Origin: Paenibacillus methanolicus
Lineage (GTDB): Bacteria > Bacillota > Bacilli > Paenibacillales > Paenibacillaceae
Length of the DNA stretch: 64,000 nt
Direction of reading: 5' to 3'
NCBI RefSeq assembly: GCF_008124765.1
Contig: NZ_VNHS01000019.1
Span: forward strand, 1-64,000
Part shown: positions 14,687-23,305 of the stretch, piece after piece
Position numbering within the stretch: the stretch's first letter is position 1
Layout: each line of letters begins with the position of its first letter
Program-made: the position numbers and the translations under genes
The notes under the pieces: generated by a model
Told to the model about the DNA's origin: nothing
What the model saw: only the letters and a program-made list of their open reading frames with translations
Databases searched by the model: none

Positions 14687-16237
14687 ATGCAATTGATCAT
14701 CCGGGCGGACGGAGCGGGCGCGAACATGCTGTCCCATCTGCTCGCCAAAAATCCGAACAACCTGTATGAGCGGGAAGAAAAAGGGGCCAAGGTGCGCCTT
14801 GTCTATACGGTATGCGACGAACAACGAACGGAGGCGGTGCTCCATGTGTCGCCGGACCCGATCGAGTTGGTCAAAGGCAGTCCGGACAGCTACGACATTA
14901 CGCAGTACATTAACGACCGGGAGTTCGTGACGAGCAGCCTGTTCTGCGCGTATATTCGCGCTTCGCTCGGCACGGCGCTGAACGGCAAGCCGAAGGAAGC
15001 GTTCGCGGAGTGGGTATCGCGCAAGTTCGCGCTGACGCTGTCGTTCGGCCCGGTGGCCTCGAATTTGCCGGAGGCGATCGTGGAGCAGCTGTTCGCGGCG
15101 CTTGGTTACGAGGTCGAGCAGGAACGCGGGGAGGCGGATTATCCGTTCGCGCTGAAGAACCGCAGTTCGGTGCGCTATATTACGCTGCGCGGCAGCCAGA
15201 CGCTGCAAACCGCGCTTCGGCAGCTGTTCATTCTGATGCCGGTGCTGGACGATTACAAGCACTATTTCATCGGCGAAGCCGAGGTCGAGAAGCTCGAGCG
15301 TTACGGGGAAGGTTGGCTCGAGGCGCATCCGCAGCGGGAACTGATCGTGAAGCGTACGCTGCGTTATGCGGACGTGATCGAGCGCTATGAGGCGAGGAAG
15401 CCGGCGATTCGGCAGCAGACGACCGAGAATAAGGCCGAGCAAGGCAATACGTCGGCACTGGGCGCGCGGCATGAAGCCGGGGCAGCTCGGACGAGCGAAC
15501 CGGGCGACGCGACAGACGCCGTGCGTCTTGCGCGCGAGATGGTGAAGGCGGCGGGGGATAACGCGGAGGAGCAGTCTGCCGAAGGTGCGGCTATCGCGGA
15601 CGGCGCATCCGGGCCGCAGCCGAAGGTCCGGCTCAACGAACAGCGCTATGAGGCGATATGCGATGTCATCCGAGGATTCGCGCGCAAACGGGCGATCGTG
15701 GATTTCGGCAGCGGCGAAGGCAAACTGTCGGCTCGGCTCGCGGAGCTTGCGGGCGTCCAAGAGGTGCTGGCCGTCGAGCCGTCGGCCATAGCTCGGAAGC
15801 GGGCGATGGATCGTTACGCCAAGCTGGCCGAACGCGGTCTTGGCATCGTGCCGAAGCCGGTCACGGGCTCGTTGTTCTATTACGACGAGTCGCTGCGCGG
15901 CAAGGACGTCATCGTCCTGTGCGAGGTAATCGAGCATATCGAGGCGTACCGCGTGGAGCGGGCAATCGCGACGATCCTGAACGAATACGCCCCGCATGCG
16001 CTGATCGTCACGACGCCGAATAGGGAGTACAACGCGGTATACGAGATGGGCGGGGCGATGCGGCATGCCGACCACCGGTTCGAATGGACGCGCGGCGAAT
16101 TCCGCCAAGCTTGCGAGCGGTGGCGGACGGATGCGTACGAAATCGAGCTGCAAGGCGTCGGCGAAGGGCATGAAGCTTACGGCCATCCGACCCAGATGGC
16201 AATCTTCCGAAGGAGAGAGGAGACGAAGGAAGCATGA
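14687..16237 (+). CDS. hen1: 3'-terminal RNA ribose 2'-O-methyltransferase Hen1
   Basis: A 516-residue bacterial Hen1. The N-terminal half (to ~250) is the ligase-activating domain typical of bacterial Hen1. A variable Ala/Glu-rich linker (~250-310) follows. The C-terminal SAM methyltransferase has VDFGSGEG (338-345) and the Mn-binding set E413, E416, H417 (EVIEHI) and H463 (HRFEW). It methylates the 2'-OH at the broken 3' end before Pnkp seals it, which protects the junction from being cut again by a ribotoxin. ATG 14687 follows GGAGGAG, and longer frames are unsupported. It overlaps pnkp by ATGA. The acidic/Ala linker is longer than usual but in a known variable place. Confidence 0.96.
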   Translation: MQLIIRADGAGANMLSHLLAKNPNNLYEREEKGAKVRLVYTVCDEQRTEAVLHVSPDPIELVKGSPDSYDITQYINDREFVTSSLFCAYIRASLGTALNGKPKEAFAEWVSRKFALTLSFGPVASNLPEAIVEQLFAALGYEVEQERGEADYPFALKNRSSVRYITLRGSQTLQTALRQLFILMPVLDDYKHYFIGEAEVEKLERYGEGWLEAHPQRELIVKRTLRYADVIERYEARKPAIRQQTTENKAEQGNTSALGARHEAGAARTSEPGDATDAVRLAREMVKAAGDNAEEQSAEGAAIADGASGPQPKVRLNEQRYEAICDVIRGFARKRAIVDFGSGEGKLSARLAELAGVQEVLAVEPSAIARKRAMDRYAKLAERGLGIVPKPVTGSLFYYDESLRGKDVIVLCEVIEHIEAYRVERAIATILNEYAPHALIVTTPNREYNAVYEMGGAMRHADHRFEWTRGEFRQACERWRTDAYEIELQGVGEGHEAYGHPTQMAIFRRREETKEA

Positions 16238-18855
16238 CGACGGAACAACAAGAACAACGAAGAACGATTCGGCTGCCGCATGCGGGCATCGTGCTGCTGG
16301 TCGGTCCGTCGAACAGCGGCAAGACGACGCTGCTTGCGCGGCTCGTCCGCGAAGGGACGCTGCTGGCGACCGAGACGGTGTCCTCCGACCAGTTCCGGAT
16401 GCTCGTCGGCGACGTTGAGTTCATCGATTGGAAGGGCCGGCCGAAGCTGGAAGCCGACGTGCTGTACGCCGAGTACCAGCTGGTGTCGGAGCAGGCGTTC
16501 GCCGCGATGGAGAACGTGCTCGAGATGCGGTGTCGGCTCCGGAAACTAACGGTGGTCGACGCCACGCACTTGTATCCGGACGACCGGAACAAATATATCG
16601 AGATCGCGAGGCGGCACCACGTCGCCGTTACGGCGCTCGCGCTCGACGTGCCGGAAGAGACGCTGCTGGCGCGGGACGCCGGGAGGGAGCAGCCGCGCGG
16701 CAGACAGCGGGTGAAGCAGCAGGCGCAGCTATTCAAGCGGGCGCTGCGAAGCTTGAAGAGCGAGGCGTTCGACGCTTCTTACATCATCAAGGACGCGGCG
16801 TTGGACGACATCCGGTTCGAGCGCAAACAGAACCCGCTGCAGATCGAGCTGGGCGCCGGCATCGACGTCGTCGGCGATATTCACGGCTGCTTCGACGAAA
16901 TGACGGTGCTGATCGGCAAGCTGGGCTACGAGCTGGGCGAAGACGGTCTGCACCGTCATCCGGACGGGCGCAAGCTCGTATCCGTCGGCGACGTGATGAG
17001 CCGAGGTCCCAAATCGATGGAGGCGATGGATTTCTGGGAGATGCACGTCCGCGCGGGCCTGGCGTTCATGGTCGACAGCAACCACGGATGGAAAATCGCG
17101 CGTTATCTGGACGGACGCGACGTCTCGCTCCATCATGGCGACGAGAAGATGGCGGAGGAGCTGGCCCGGTACGAGGCCGCGCGAGGCGAGGAGGCGGCAG
17201 CCGAATGGAAGACCCGCATGCGCGCGTTCCTGCTCGGCGCGCCGTCCCACCTGGTATTCGCGCGCGATGGCGTCCGGCATGTCGTCGTGGCGCATGCGGG
17301 CATTCGGGACGAGTTTATCGGCAAGCAGTCCAAGCGTATTCAAGACTTCTGCCGATTTGGGGATACCGAAGGAACGGACGCGCAGGGCAAGCCGACCCGC
17401 AAGGAATGGCATACCGGCCACAGGTCGGGCGAGCTGATTATTTGGGGACACGACGTCCGTCCGCGTCCGGAGACGGCCGGGCTTACGATCAACATCGACC
17501 AGGGCGTCGTGTTCGGCGGCGAGCTGACGGCTTACCGGTATCCGGAGCGAACGTTCGCGACCGTGCAGGCGGCCCGGGATTACTCCGGAGAGGCGGACAA
17601 TCCGCTCGCGCGGCGGGCGAGAGACCGGTTCGCGCCGCCGAATTTGGCGAAGCTGGCCGAAGGCTATACGGTGGAGACGGCGAGCTACGGCGCGATCGGC
17701 ATCCGCGGGGAATTCGTCAAAGCCGCGCTCGATACCGTCTCGCATTACACGGTGCCGATCGAGGAGCTGCTCTACATTCCGCCGACGATGAGCCCGCCGG
17801 CCGTGTCGGCGGACGAGCGCTTCCTGGAGCATCCCCGCGAGGCGTTCGCGTATTACCGCGCTCATGGCGTAACGACGATGGTGGCGGAGAAGAAACATAT
17901 GGGCAGCCGCGCGATCGTGGTGCTTTTCAAGGACGAGGATGCGGCAGAGGACTACGTTGGAAGGCGCACGCCGGGGACGGTCTACACCCGCACGGGGAGG
18001 CCGTTCTTCCAGTCGGACATCGAACGCGAGTTGTTGGAGCGGCTGCGGCTCGATTTGGCGGCCGCCTCGTATTTCGAACGCCACGAGACGGAACTGCTCG
18101 TGCTGGACGCGGAGATACTGCCGTGGAATTTGAAGGCGAAGGAGCTAATCGCCAGCCAGTATGCCCATGTCGGCGAGGCGGCGGTGATGGATCGCGCGAA
18201 GCTGCTGGAGAAGCTGCAAGCTGCCCGGGACGTCGGCCGCGACGTCGGCGATTGGCTCGCGGAGACGGAAGCGCGGCTGGCCGGCGCGCGGACGTTCAAG
18301 GAAGCGTTCCAGGCGTACTGCTGGGACGTGGAAGGGCTCAGCGGCGTACGGATCGCCCCGTTCCATCTGCTTGCGCATAGCGGCGGCACGTTCTTCGATC
18401 GAACGCATCAGTGGCATATGGAGCGCGCGGAGGAGCTGGCCGGCTTGTCGGAGCTGTTCATGGCGACCGAACACCGGGTCATTACGGACGAGGCGAGCGA
18501 GGAAGAAGCCATTCGCTGGTGGGAAGCGATGACGGCTGACGGCCACGAGGGCATCGTCGTCAAGCCGGAGCGTTACATGACGCGCAGCGGCGGCAAGCTC
18601 GTTCAGCCGGCGATCAAAGTGAGGGGACGTAAGTACCTGCACATTATTTACGGTATGGACTACTTGGAACCGGATAATCTGCGCCGCCTGAAGGGGCGCA
18701 AGAGCGGGAAGAAAGAGCGTCATGCGCTCATGGAATTCGCGCTCGGCATGGAAGGGCTGAAGCGGTTCGTCCGTCAAGAGCCGGTGGAGCGGATGCACGA
18801 ATGCGTGCTGGCGGCGCTCGCGATGGAGTCCGATCCGGTGGATCCGCGTCTGTAG
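16234..18855 (+). CDS. pnkp: polynucleotide kinase-phosphatase-ligase Pnkp
   Basis: An 873-residue trifunctional RNA repair enzyme. The kinase has P-loop GPSNSGKT (24-31). The metallophosphatase has GDIHGC (D215, H217), GDVMSRG (D253, R257), SNH (N283, H284), H354 and H406. The ligase has EKKHMGSR with nucleophile K554, and a C-terminal module ends near residue 870. It heals 2',3'-cyclic phosphate and 5'-OH ends and then seals them when bound to Hen1. The phosphatase motifs depart from the usual GDxxDRG and GNHD (S256 and G285 replace aspartates, S282 replaces Gly), but the metal-binding residues are kept. Translationally coupled to hen1 by a 4-base overlap. Confidence 0.97.
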   Translation: MTTEQQEQRRTIRLPHAGIVLLVGPSNSGKTTLLARLVREGTLLATETVSSDQFRMLVGDVEFIDWKGRPKLEADVLYAEYQLVSEQAFAAMENVLEMRCRLRKLTVVDATHLYPDDRNKYIEIARRHHVAVTALALDVPEETLLARDAGREQPRGRQRVKQQAQLFKRALRSLKSEAFDASYIIKDAALDDIRFERKQNPLQIELGAGIDVVGDIHGCFDEMTVLIGKLGYELGEDGLHRHPDGRKLVSVGDVMSRGPKSMEAMDFWEMHVRAGLAFMVDSNHGWKIARYLDGRDVSLHHGDEKMAEELARYEAARGEEAAAEWKTRMRAFLLGAPSHLVFARDGVRHVVVAHAGIRDEFIGKQSKRIQDFCRFGDTEGTDAQGKPTRKEWHTGHRSGELIIWGHDVRPRPETAGLTINIDQGVVFGGELTAYRYPERTFATVQAARDYSGEADNPLARRARDRFAPPNLAKLAEGYTVETASYGAIGIRGEFVKAALDTVSHYTVPIEELLYIPPTMSPPAVSADERFLEHPREAFAYYRAHGVTTMVAEKKHMGSRAIVVLFKDEDAAEDYVGRRTPGTVYTRTGRPFFQSDIERELLERLRLDLAAASYFERHETELLVLDAEILPWNLKAKELIASQYAHVGEAAVMDRAKLLEKLQAARDVGRDVGDWLAETEARLAGARTFKEAFQAYCWDVEGLSGVRIAPFHLLAHSGGTFFDRTHQWHMERAEELAGLSELFMATEHRVITDEASEEEAIRWWEAMTADGHEGIVVKPERYMTRSGGKLVQPAIKVRGRKYLHIIYGMDYLEPDNLRRLKGRKSGKKERHALMEFALGMEGLKRFVRQEPVERMHECVLAALAMESDPVDPRL

Positions 18856-18906
18856 CCGACGGGCGTACGCCCGGAACTTAGAGTAGTTTGAAGCGCTTGG
18901 AATGCG

Positions 18907-18946
18907 CGAAGAAGGAGGGCCTCAACAAGGCTGGCCTTCTTTTATT
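18907..18946 (+). terminator. terminator after pnkp
   Basis: Stem AAGAAGG...CCTTCTT with an inner GGCC/GGC paired part, followed by TTTTATTTT. It closes the RlaP-Hen1-Pnkp operon. Confidence 0.8.
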
Positions 18947-19032
18947 TTCCAACGCGAACGTGGTAAGGTGGTACGGAGGGCAGCGGCGAATCGGCGCTCC
19001 CATGGCATGCATTCGAGTCGGGAGGGAAAGCG

Positions 19033-19767
19033 ATGGAGTTGGAACAGTTGAAGGCGCGCGTCGCCGCGAGCGCGAACATCGTGTTTTTCGGCGGGGCCGG
19101 CGTGTCGACGGAGAGCGATATTCCGGATTTCAGGTCGGCGACGGGGCTGTATCAGACGAGCGGAGCCGGCGCTTATCCGCCCGAGGTCATGCTGAGCCGC
19201 AGCTTCTTCCGCACGCATCCCGAGGAATTCTTCGCCTTCTACCGCACGCGGATGCTCTATCCGGACGCGAAGCCGAACGCGGCGCACGAGGCGCTCGCCG
19301 AGCTGGAGCGGCAGGGACGGCTCGGCGCGGTCATTACGCAAAATATCGACGGTCTTCACCAGCTGGCGGGGAGCAAGCGGGTGCTGGAGCTGCATGGCTC
19401 GGTGCTGCGCAATTCCTGCTTGGGCTGCGGGCGAAAATATAATTTGGATTACATTCTGAATCATCCCGATACCGTGCCGACCTGCGGCGCGTGCGGCGAG
19501 ATCGTCCGGCCGGACGTCGTGCTGTACGAGGAGAACCTCGACCTGAAGGTGCTGCTGGAAGCGGCCGATTGCATCGCCGCGGCGGATCTGCTCATCGTGG
19601 GCGGTACTTCGCTAACGGTCAATCCGGCCGCCGGTCTGGTGACTGAATACGAAGGAGACGGGCTCGTCTTGATCAATATGACGGCGACGCCATACGACAG
19701 CCGGGCAAGCTTCGTTATCCGGGAGCCGATCGGGCAAGTGATGCGCGCGCTCGTGCCGAAAGGGTAG
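19033..19767 (+). CDS. NAD-dependent protein deacylase, Sir2 family
   Basis: A 244-residue sirtuin. The NAD-binding motif is GAGVSTESDIPDFRS (21-35), with TQNIDGLHQ (102-110), catalytic H121 (ELHGSV), zinc cysteines C129, C132, C151, C154 and the GGTSLTVNPA loop. It removes acyl groups from protein lysines using NAD+ and releases nicotinamide. GGAGGG lies 6-7 bases before ATG 19033. It follows the RNA-repair operon after a terminator, so it is a separate unit. KptA also consumes NAD+. The neighbourhood may be coincidental. Confidence 0.96.
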   Translation: MELEQLKARVAASANIVFFGGAGVSTESDIPDFRSATGLYQTSGAGAYPPEVMLSRSFFRTHPEEFFAFYRTRMLYPDAKPNAAHEALAELERQGRLGAVITQNIDGLHQLAGSKRVLELHGSVLRNSCLGCGRKYNLDYILNHPDTVPTCGACGEIVRPDVVLYEENLDLKVLLEAADCIAAADLLIVGGTSLTVNPAAGLVTEYEGDGLVLINMTATPYDSRASFVIREPIGQVMRALVPKG

Positions 19768-19982
19768 CGGGAGGGAGCATTCTGTTCCGTAAAGGGCAAG
19801 CGCGGGAGAAATTCCGCGGTTCCGCGTGGCCAGGCCGTTGCGAATCGTTGATAAACCGGGCCGTCCAGGCGGACATGCGAGGGCAATGGCCGAGCCTGCT
19901 GGATGGTTCCACCACTTCCGCTGAGGGCCGATCTATGGTACGGTAGACGATAGCGAATTTTTTGGAATAGAGATAAGGCGGG

Positions 19983-21176
19983 ATGTTGAACGTGATGGGC
20001 ACGAGCATGAAGCGGGAAGCGGCGGCGATCGAACGGCCGGAAATCAAGCGCTGGAGCGAGATCGAGACGTCGCTCTCCTTGGGGATGGGGCTGTCGCGCC
20101 TGACGAAGGACGAGCTGCTGGCGATCCGGCAGCAGCTGGGCGTTGCCAAGCTGAGCAGCAAGACGAAACCGGAATTGATCGAAGCGACGGAGACGGCCGT
20201 ACTGGACGCTTTCGCGGCAGAGCTTGAACATATGGATGCGCAGGACGAGGTTCTGCTTCGCGAGCTGATCATGGATCGGAACGGCGCATGGCCGTACGAG
20301 GACGAGCGCGCGGAGGGATTGTTGCCTCTTCTGCCGAGGGGATTGTTGTTCCCGGGCACGATAGAAGGCGCGAAGATGTTGGTCATGCCGTTGGAAGCGC
20401 AAAATGCAATGTTGAGGCACGGCTTCCAGTTGGATACCGGTCCGAGCGATCCGGGCGCAATCGAGCGGATCAAGCTGACGCGCGGCTTGCTCCATTATTA
20501 CGGCCGGTTGACGAAGCCGCAACTGCACAAATATATGGAGCAATATACGAAGCAGAACGTCCCTTCGGCGGATTATTACGCGGAAGTCATGGACGAGGTC
20601 AAGCGCGGTAATTTGCAATATGACGATGAACTGGGGATCTTCGACGCCGGCGTGGGCGATTTCAAGTGGCTGTACGACGAGCAGCAGGCGCGCCGCGATA
20701 TTCCGTACTGCGCCTTCACGAAAGGGCAGCTACTCGAAGCGGGCGATTTGCAATTCGTGGACAAGCATCCGGCATATAAGGCATTCGCGACTTTCCTGGA
20801 ACAACGACTGGGCGCAACGGAGGACGACGCGGACGAGATCGCGGCGGAGATCATCCTCTCGATCCAGGAGCGGCTGGGGCTTCAAGACGTTGTCGGATCG
20901 ATTCAGAACCACTTCCAGATCAACGAGCTGAAGATGCTGGAGGCGCTCGTGGAGCGGGTCGTCGAACTGATGAACAATTCCCGTCAATGGACGCTGAAAG
21001 GCCACACGCCGAGAGAGCTGTCGGCCATGCGCAGCCAGACGGCGAACGTCATGGCGGCCGTGCCGGCGAGGCGGCCGGGCGCAGTCGTGCCGTTCCGGGC
21101 GGAGACGAAGGTTGGCCGCAACGACCCGTGCCCTTGCGGCAGCGGGAAGAAAGCGAAGAAGTGCTGCGGCGCCTAA
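19983..21176 (+). CDS. SEC-C motif protein with Rho-N/SAP-like N-terminus
   Basis: A 397-residue protein. The C-terminus ends in a SEC-C zinc motif (GRNDPCPCGSGKKAKKCC), like that of SecA. Residues ~38-70 (LSRLTKDELLAIRQQLGVA, then TKPELIEA) look like the helical SAP/Rho-N fold, which binds nucleic acid. The large middle part is helical without a recognised domain. AAGGCGGG precedes ATG 19983. It is monocistronic between Sir2 and the gluconate genes. The combination suggests a zinc-dependent adaptor that meets nucleic acid or ribosomes, but the function is unknown. Confidence 0.8.
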   Translation: MLNVMGTSMKREAAAIERPEIKRWSEIETSLSLGMGLSRLTKDELLAIRQQLGVAKLSSKTKPELIEATETAVLDAFAAELEHMDAQDEVLLRELIMDRNGAWPYEDERAEGLLPLLPRGLLFPGTIEGAKMLVMPLEAQNAMLRHGFQLDTGPSDPGAIERIKLTRGLLHYYGRLTKPQLHKYMEQYTKQNVPSADYYAEVMDEVKRGNLQYDDELGIFDAGVGDFKWLYDEQQARRDIPYCAFTKGQLLEAGDLQFVDKHPAYKAFATFLEQRLGATEDDADEIAAEIILSIQERLGLQDVVGSIQNHFQINELKMLEALVERVVELMNNSRQWTLKGHTPRELSAMRSQTANVMAAVPARRPGAVVPFRAETKVGRNDPCPCGSGKKAKKCCGA

Positions 21177-21333
21177 GGCGCGGCAAACGAAAATGGCGGA
21201 ACGAAACGTCGGGAAGCGCTGAGGTAATCGGCGCTCATCCCGGCGTTTTTTGGTATGCGAAGCGCAGTAAAATTAAGGAAAGCGGCCGCGTATTTACAGA
21301 ACCGAATGAAAGCGGTATTATTGATGCATTGGA

Positions 21334-21357
21334 ATACTTGTATACAGGTATACTTGT
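21334..21357 (+). promoter_or_regulatory. GntR operator upstream of 6-phosphogluconate dehydrogenase
   Basis: ATACTTGTATACAGGTAT (21334-21351) differs at one base from the known B. subtilis gnt operator ATACTTGTATACAAGTAT. A further half-site ACTTGT follows (21352-21357). A TATACT that could serve as -10 overlaps it, so GntR binding would block transcription until gluconate is present. Confidence 0.88.
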
Positions 21358-21381
21358 TTGCATCTGAAAGGATGGTAGCCT

Positions 21382-22281
21382 ATGAAGCTTGGTTTGATCG
21401 GATTGGGCAAAATGGGATTCAGTTTGGCGCAAAACTTGCTCCGGGGCGGTCACGAGACCGTCTTGTACGACGTCAATCCGGAGCCGGCGAAGCAGCTGGC
21501 CGAAGAAGGCGGGCAGCCCGCCGAGACGATCGCGCAGCTGGCGGCGTCGTTGGCGAAGCCGCGAATCGTGTGGATCATGGTACCGGCGGGCGAAATCGTC
21601 GACAAGGTGCTGGACGAGCTGCTGCCCGCGCTCGAGGAGGGCGACATCGTCATCGATGGAGGCAACTCGCACTATAAGCAGTCGGTCGCTCGGGGCGCGA
21701 GGCTCGGAGAGCGGGGCATCCGCTTCCTGGACTCCGGCACGTCCGGCGGCGTAGAAGGCGCGAACCAAGGCGGCTGCTTCATGGTCGGCGGATCCAAGGC
21801 GGCGTTCGAGACGGTAGAGCCGATCTTCCGCAGCATCGCGACCGAGAACGGGTATCTGTACGCCGGCGAGAGCGGCAGCGGCCACTATCTCAAAATGATC
21901 CACAACGGCATCGAATACGGCATGATGCAGTCGATCGCCGAAGGATTCGAGCTGCTGAGCAAGAGCGAATACGGCTTCGACTTCGAAGACGTCGCGCGCG
22001 TCTGGGCGAACGGCTCGGTCATCCGAGGCTGGCTGATGGAGCTGACGGAGCGCGCGTTCTCGAAGGATCCGAAGCTGGAGGGCATCCGGGGCATCATGAA
22101 GAGCTCGGGCGAAGGCAAGTGGACGGTCGAGACCGCCCTTGAGCTGGAGGCGAGCACGCCGGTCATCGCGCTGTCGCTGCTCATGCGCTACCGTTCGCTG
22201 GAGAACGACACGTTCCACGGCAAAGTCGTCGCGGCGCTGCGGAATGAATTCGGCGGCCACGCGGTCGTGCGCAGCGAGTAA
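21382..22281 (+). CDS. gnd: 6-phosphogluconate dehydrogenase, short NAD-type
   Basis: A 299-residue decarboxylating 6-phosphogluconate dehydrogenase that converts 6-phosphogluconate to ribulose 5-phosphate and CO2. The N-terminal Rossmann motif is GLIGLGKMGFSLAQNL, the sugar-binding block DSGTSGGVEGANQGGCFMVGG, and the catalytic Lys is in YLKMIHNGIEYG. The ~300-residue length marks the short GntZ/YqeC-like class, which lacks the long C-terminal domain and generally uses NAD+. AAAGGATGG lies just upstream of ATG 21382. It is the first gene of the gluconate regulon and sits directly after a GntR operator. Confidence 0.95.
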   Translation: MKLGLIGLGKMGFSLAQNLLRGGHETVLYDVNPEPAKQLAEEGGQPAETIAQLAASLAKPRIVWIMVPAGEIVDKVLDELLPALEEGDIVIDGGNSHYKQSVARGARLGERGIRFLDSGTSGGVEGANQGGCFMVGGSKAAFETVEPIFRSIATENGYLYAGESGSGHYLKMIHNGIEYGMMQSIAEGFELLSKSEYGFDFEDVARVWANGSVIRGWLMELTERAFSKDPKLEGIRGIMKSSGEGKWTVETALELEASTPVIALSLLMRYRSLENDTFHGKVVAALRNEFGGHAVVRSE

Positions 22282-22445
22282 ATCGGCAAGCGGGCAGGCG
22301 AAGCGCTCGTCAAGGGACAGCCGAATGGACATGAGCAAGCCGCGCCGACGCCGCGAATCCGTGGCATCCGCGTTCGCACCTATGCTACAATGAAGGATAT
22401 TGTTCATAGCTGCGTACGAAACGGATGACTAGGAGAGTCGATGGA

Positions 22446-23117
22446 ATGCGGTATCCTTCTGCATGGCTGGCGGGCCTGTCCCTCGGGGAGACGATCGCCT
22501 GCGAATTAAGACTGCAAATTATTAACGGCACGATCAAATCCGGCGAGGTCATCTCGGAGAACCGGATCGCCGCCGACTTCAATACGAGCCGCTCGCCCGT
22601 CCGGGAGGCGCTCAAATCGTTGTCCAACGAGGGGCTTATTCGGTTAGAGCGGATGGGCGCGGTCGTGCTGGGATTAACCCGCACCGACGTGGAAGAGCTG
22701 TACGACGTGCGGTTTCTGATCGAGAGCTTCGTCCAGCAGCGCCTCGCCTATGCCGACAATACGGCGCTGACCGCAAGCCTCTTGCAGCTGATCGACAAGA
22801 TGGAGCTGGCGGTGAAGCACGGCGACATCGTGGAATTCGCGCATCTGGATTTCGCCTTTCACGAGACGATCATTACGGCGGCGGCGCACACCCGGATATT
22901 GCACTTATGGAAGAGCATCCGCCATATCGTGCTGACCGTCATGCTGATCACGACCGGCGAGGTGTTCTCGGAAGGAGAGGCGAAGCTGGAGACCGTCATC
23001 GACAAGCACCGCATTATCGTCAGCGCGCTGGCGTCCAAGAACGTGGACGCGATCCGCGAGGTCGTGGAGACGTACTTCGCCGATTCGCGAACGACGCTGT
23101 ATCACAGTCTTCCCTAG
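22446..23117 (+). CDS. gntR: gluconate operon repressor GntR
   Basis: A 223-residue GntR/FadR-family repressor. The N-terminal winged helix has VISENRIAADFNTSRSPVREALKSL. The C-terminal FCD ligand domain has LAFHET-type histidines (FAFHETIITAAAHT). The start YPSAWLAGLSLGETIACELRL parallels B. subtilis GntR. AGGAGAG lies 8 bases before ATG 22446. Two operators matching the known GntR site flank it (21334 and 23204). It represses gnd and gntP-gntK in the absence of gluconate. Confidence 0.93.
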   Translation: MRYPSAWLAGLSLGETIACELRLQIINGTIKSGEVISENRIAADFNTSRSPVREALKSLSNEGLIRLERMGAVVLGLTRTDVEELYDVRFLIESFVQQRLAYADNTALTASLLQLIDKMELAVKHGDIVEFAHLDFAFHETIITAAAHTRILHLWKSIRHIVLTVMLITTGEVFSEGEAKLETVIDKHRIIVSALASKNVDAIREVVETYFADSRTTLYHSLP

Positions 23118-23160
23118 GTAAGCCATCGAACTGCCGCTTCGGCGGCGTTCCGACGGCTGC

Positions 23161-23210
23161 GGAATGTAACGCGCCGCGCCGCCGAAGACGGCGACAGCCG
23201 GTTCAACTTG
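23161..23210 (+). repeat. dispersed ~50-bp repeat, copy A
   Basis: These 50 bases are 42/50 identical to 45361-45410 upstream of the second rtcB. Both start with GGAATGTAACGCGC and contain the hairpin-forming ACGGCGAYAGCCG. A partial third copy lies at 50373-50396. It is a small intergenic repeat or a shared RNA element. Confidence 0.8.
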
Positions 23211-23230
23211 TCGACAGGTATACTTGTATT
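23204..23230 (+). promoter_or_regulatory. GntR operator upstream of gntP
   Basis: ACTTGTCGACAGGTATACTT (23206-23225) followed by GTATT repeats the arrangement of the operator at 21334: ACTTGT-N2-ACAGGTATACTTGT occurs in both. It lies ~75 bp before gntP and would let GntR control gntP-gntK separately from gnd. Confidence 0.85.
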
Positions 23231-23305
23231 AATCCACATAATGAAAGCGCTCTTAGGGCATAGTACCTCGGAACGTCAGCCGCTAGCAAATTAAGGAGGA
23301 TCTTC

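Noticed and set aside
14627..16186. 519-codon open frame antisense to hen1
   Set aside because: A GC-rich mirror frame: no ribosome binding site, Arg/His-rich product with no domain, and the plus-strand Hen1 motifs are unambiguous.
16428..18380. 650-codon frame in another phase inside pnkp
   Set aside because: Arg/Gly-rich product from frame-shifted GC codons; Pnkp motifs across the whole length occupy the true frame.
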